From JALZKA01 sp963717635 (lineage in GTDB: Bacteria; Actinomycetota; Thermoleophilia; Solirubrobacterales; 70-9): 64,000 nucleotides of DNA. Shown in pieces: positions 63,075 through 64,000 of the stretch (positions within the stretch are counted from its first letter, which is position 1; every line of letters starts with the position of its first letter). The notes below the pieces were generated by a model. It was not told where the DNA came from and did no database searches. It was given only the letters and a program-made list of their open reading frames with translations. The position numbers and the translations under genes were made by a program. The DNA is taken from positions 434,001-498,000 of the forward strand of contig OY970347.1 in the NCBI GenBank assembly GCA_963717635.1, given 5' to 3'.

Positions 63075-63149
63075 CCTAGTCAGGTGGGCGGCGGCACCCG
63101 GGTCCCCGATGGGGGCGTATCCGGGTCCAGGATCTACCAGAATCCGGGT

Positions 63150-63884
63150 ATGGATGCACGGGTGCGCCTACAGGTGGAGGGCGATCGGACCGATGATGAA
63201 GTCGTGGGTGTCGTGCGCGCAAATCACCGTGCCTTCGGCGAACTGGACCCCGCGGAGATCCGGCGACTCGGCCGGCTGGCAGGGATCCTGATGATCGTCG
63301 GGGCATTCGTCTCGGTGCCCGCCGGCCTGGTGCTCGACCCGGCGCCGAAGGCCTACGAGCATCTGATCGCGCTCGGTTCTGCCCTGCTCGGCGTGGTCGC
63401 GCTGCTCGCCCCGTGGGAGCGGCTCTCGAGCAACTGGCTCCACGTCGGGATCGTGGTTGGAACGCTCGAGATCGCCGCGGGCGTTGCGGTCTTCAGCGAC
63501 GACTACGCGTTCTTCTACGTCCTGGTTGCGATGTACGCGGCGTGGGTGATCCGCGACCGGGCCACTCTGTTCGCCTACATGGCGCTCTTCACGCTCGCTC
63601 TGGTCGCACCGCTCCTCTACACCCAGGGCGACCTGAGGGAGCAGACTCACCACATCCTGGTCACGCTCCCGGTGTTCGTGATCGCCGCCGCGATCGTGCT
63701 CTACCTGCGCGACACCCTCGAGCGGCGTGAGCGCGAATACCGAGGCTTCGCGTTCGAAGCGGTCACGCTGGCCGAGCGGATTCGAGGTCATCCCAACGGC
63801 GGTAGTGAGAACGGCGATCTCGAGGTCCGGCTCGTGCGCTTGGCGGCGGCCGAGCCCGGCGCTGCCTCGCGCGAAGACCGCTAG
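63150..63884 (+). CDS. Membrane protein, five to six helices
   Basis: From ATG 63150 the protein has 244 residues. It has a hydrophilic N-terminus (VRANHRAFGELDPAEIRRLGRL), then five or six hydrophobic segments up to about residue 205. A charged tail follows with LRDTLERREREYRGFAFEAVTLAERIRG. The pattern matches the membrane sensor portion of diguanylate cyclase or kinase proteins but no output domain follows. It may be a truncated or stand-alone member. The gene overlaps the convergent gene at 63881 by 4 bp. Confidence 0.75.
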   Translation: MDARVRLQVEGDRTDDEVVGVVRANHRAFGELDPAEIRRLGRLAGILMIVGAFVSVPAGLVLDPAPKAYEHLIALGSALLGVVALLAPWERLSSNWLHVGIVVGTLEIAAGVAVFSDDYAFFYVLVAMYAAWVIRDRATLFAYMALFTLALVAPLLYTQGDLREQTHHILVTLPVFVIAAAIVLYLRDTLERREREYRGFAFEAVTLAERIRGHPNGGSENGDLEVRLVRLAAAEPGAASREDR

Positions 63885-64000
63885 TCGCCTGTTCTGCTCG
63901 GCGGCGGGGCAGCCATCAGCTCGACCCGGTGGCCACCCGGTGCTGTCGCGACCGCCCTGGGCCGGCCCCAAAGCTCGCGGGCTTCCTGGACGTCGAAGCC
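63881..64000 (-). CDS. C-terminal end of a probable VOC-family protein (5' end outside window)
   Basis: Only 39 residues are visible, running off the right edge and ending at TAG 63881-63883. They include REL-WGRP-RAVATAPGGHRVELM, which resembles the last strands of glyoxalase/bleomycin-resistance (VOC) proteins (AVxxxPxGHRxEL). A metal-binding glutamate would be the Glu in RVELM. GC3 is high and the frame stays open to the edge. The fragment is too short for a firm call. Confidence 0.5.
   Translation of the reverse strand, partial: GFDVQEARELWGRPRAVATAPGGHRVELMAAPPPSRTGD

Overview
The window is a gene-dense chromosomal segment of a high-GC bacterium. Codon third positions are strongly G/C throughout. 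Gene content points to an actinobacterium, most likely class Thermoleophilia (Solirubrobacterales-like). The reasons are an HLSYANVMAT-type secreted protein, a TreT plus OtsA trehalose pair, an NfeD-slipin operon, a monofunctional BirA, a double-length ThyX, and many short secreted proteins of the kind seen in that class. This placement is inference from family content; no 16S or marker tree is available here. I see no phage, plasmid, insertion sequence or CRISPR array. Coding is close to continuous, with many 1-4 base start/stop overlaps.

Layout. 1-2.3 kb: end of a beta-propeller protein, an aldehyde dehydrogenase and a probable gene remnant. 2.4-10.1 kb: a long plus-strand run for cytochrome c biogenesis (ccmA, ccmB, ccmC, ccmD-like) feeding into tetrapyrrole synthesis (hemA, hemC, a cobA-hemD fusion), then a SAM hydrolase and biotin ligase. 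10.1-12.6 kb: a minus-strand helicase with a long acidic insert. 12.7-19.9 kb: TlpA-like lipoprotein, membrane-protease NfeD with slipin, GalT-like enzyme, and several secreted or hypothetical proteins. 20.0-24.7 kb: cupin, tRNA-Arg(CCT) directly abutting a lipoprotein gene, pyrE, L,D-transpeptidase, an RDD-CPBP fusion and a HAD protein. 24.7-28.9 kb: MscS channel, class A PBP, thiL and an FlgM-like protein. 29.0-35.1 kb: a degenerate M28-like membrane protein, a two-component system followed by an HtrA lipoprotein, and an IMPase-family enzyme. 35.1-37.9 kb: treT and otsA. 37.9-39.9 kb: two minus-strand exported proteins. 39.9-45.8 kb: the conserved rpsF-ssb-rpsR-rplI-dnaB block with a dnaC-like loader, then purA. 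46.0-50.1 kb: biotin carboxylase/BCCP, DUF2804-like, SnoaL-like, pilin-like and small proteins. 50.2-54.1 kb: SDR, flavin monooxygenase, peptide deformylase, tandem-ACT regulator. 54.2-59.3 kb: a membrane protein, an SDR-alpha/beta hydrolase fusion, another membrane protein, and acetyl-CoA synthetase. 59.4-64 kb: two tandem trypsin-like proteases, a double ThyX, a membrane protein and the end of a probable VOC protein.

The most unusual signals are these. A dispersed intergenic element of about 50 bp is present in three clear copies and one diverged copy; in three of the four its 3' end supplies the ribosome binding site of the next gene. The ThyX homologue has its signature motif divided between its two halves. 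A peptidase-like membrane protein has lost its metal ligands. One gene fuses an NAD-dependent epimerase to a hydrolase. A lipoprotein start codon lies two bases after a tRNA. No complete new defence or biosynthetic system is evident.
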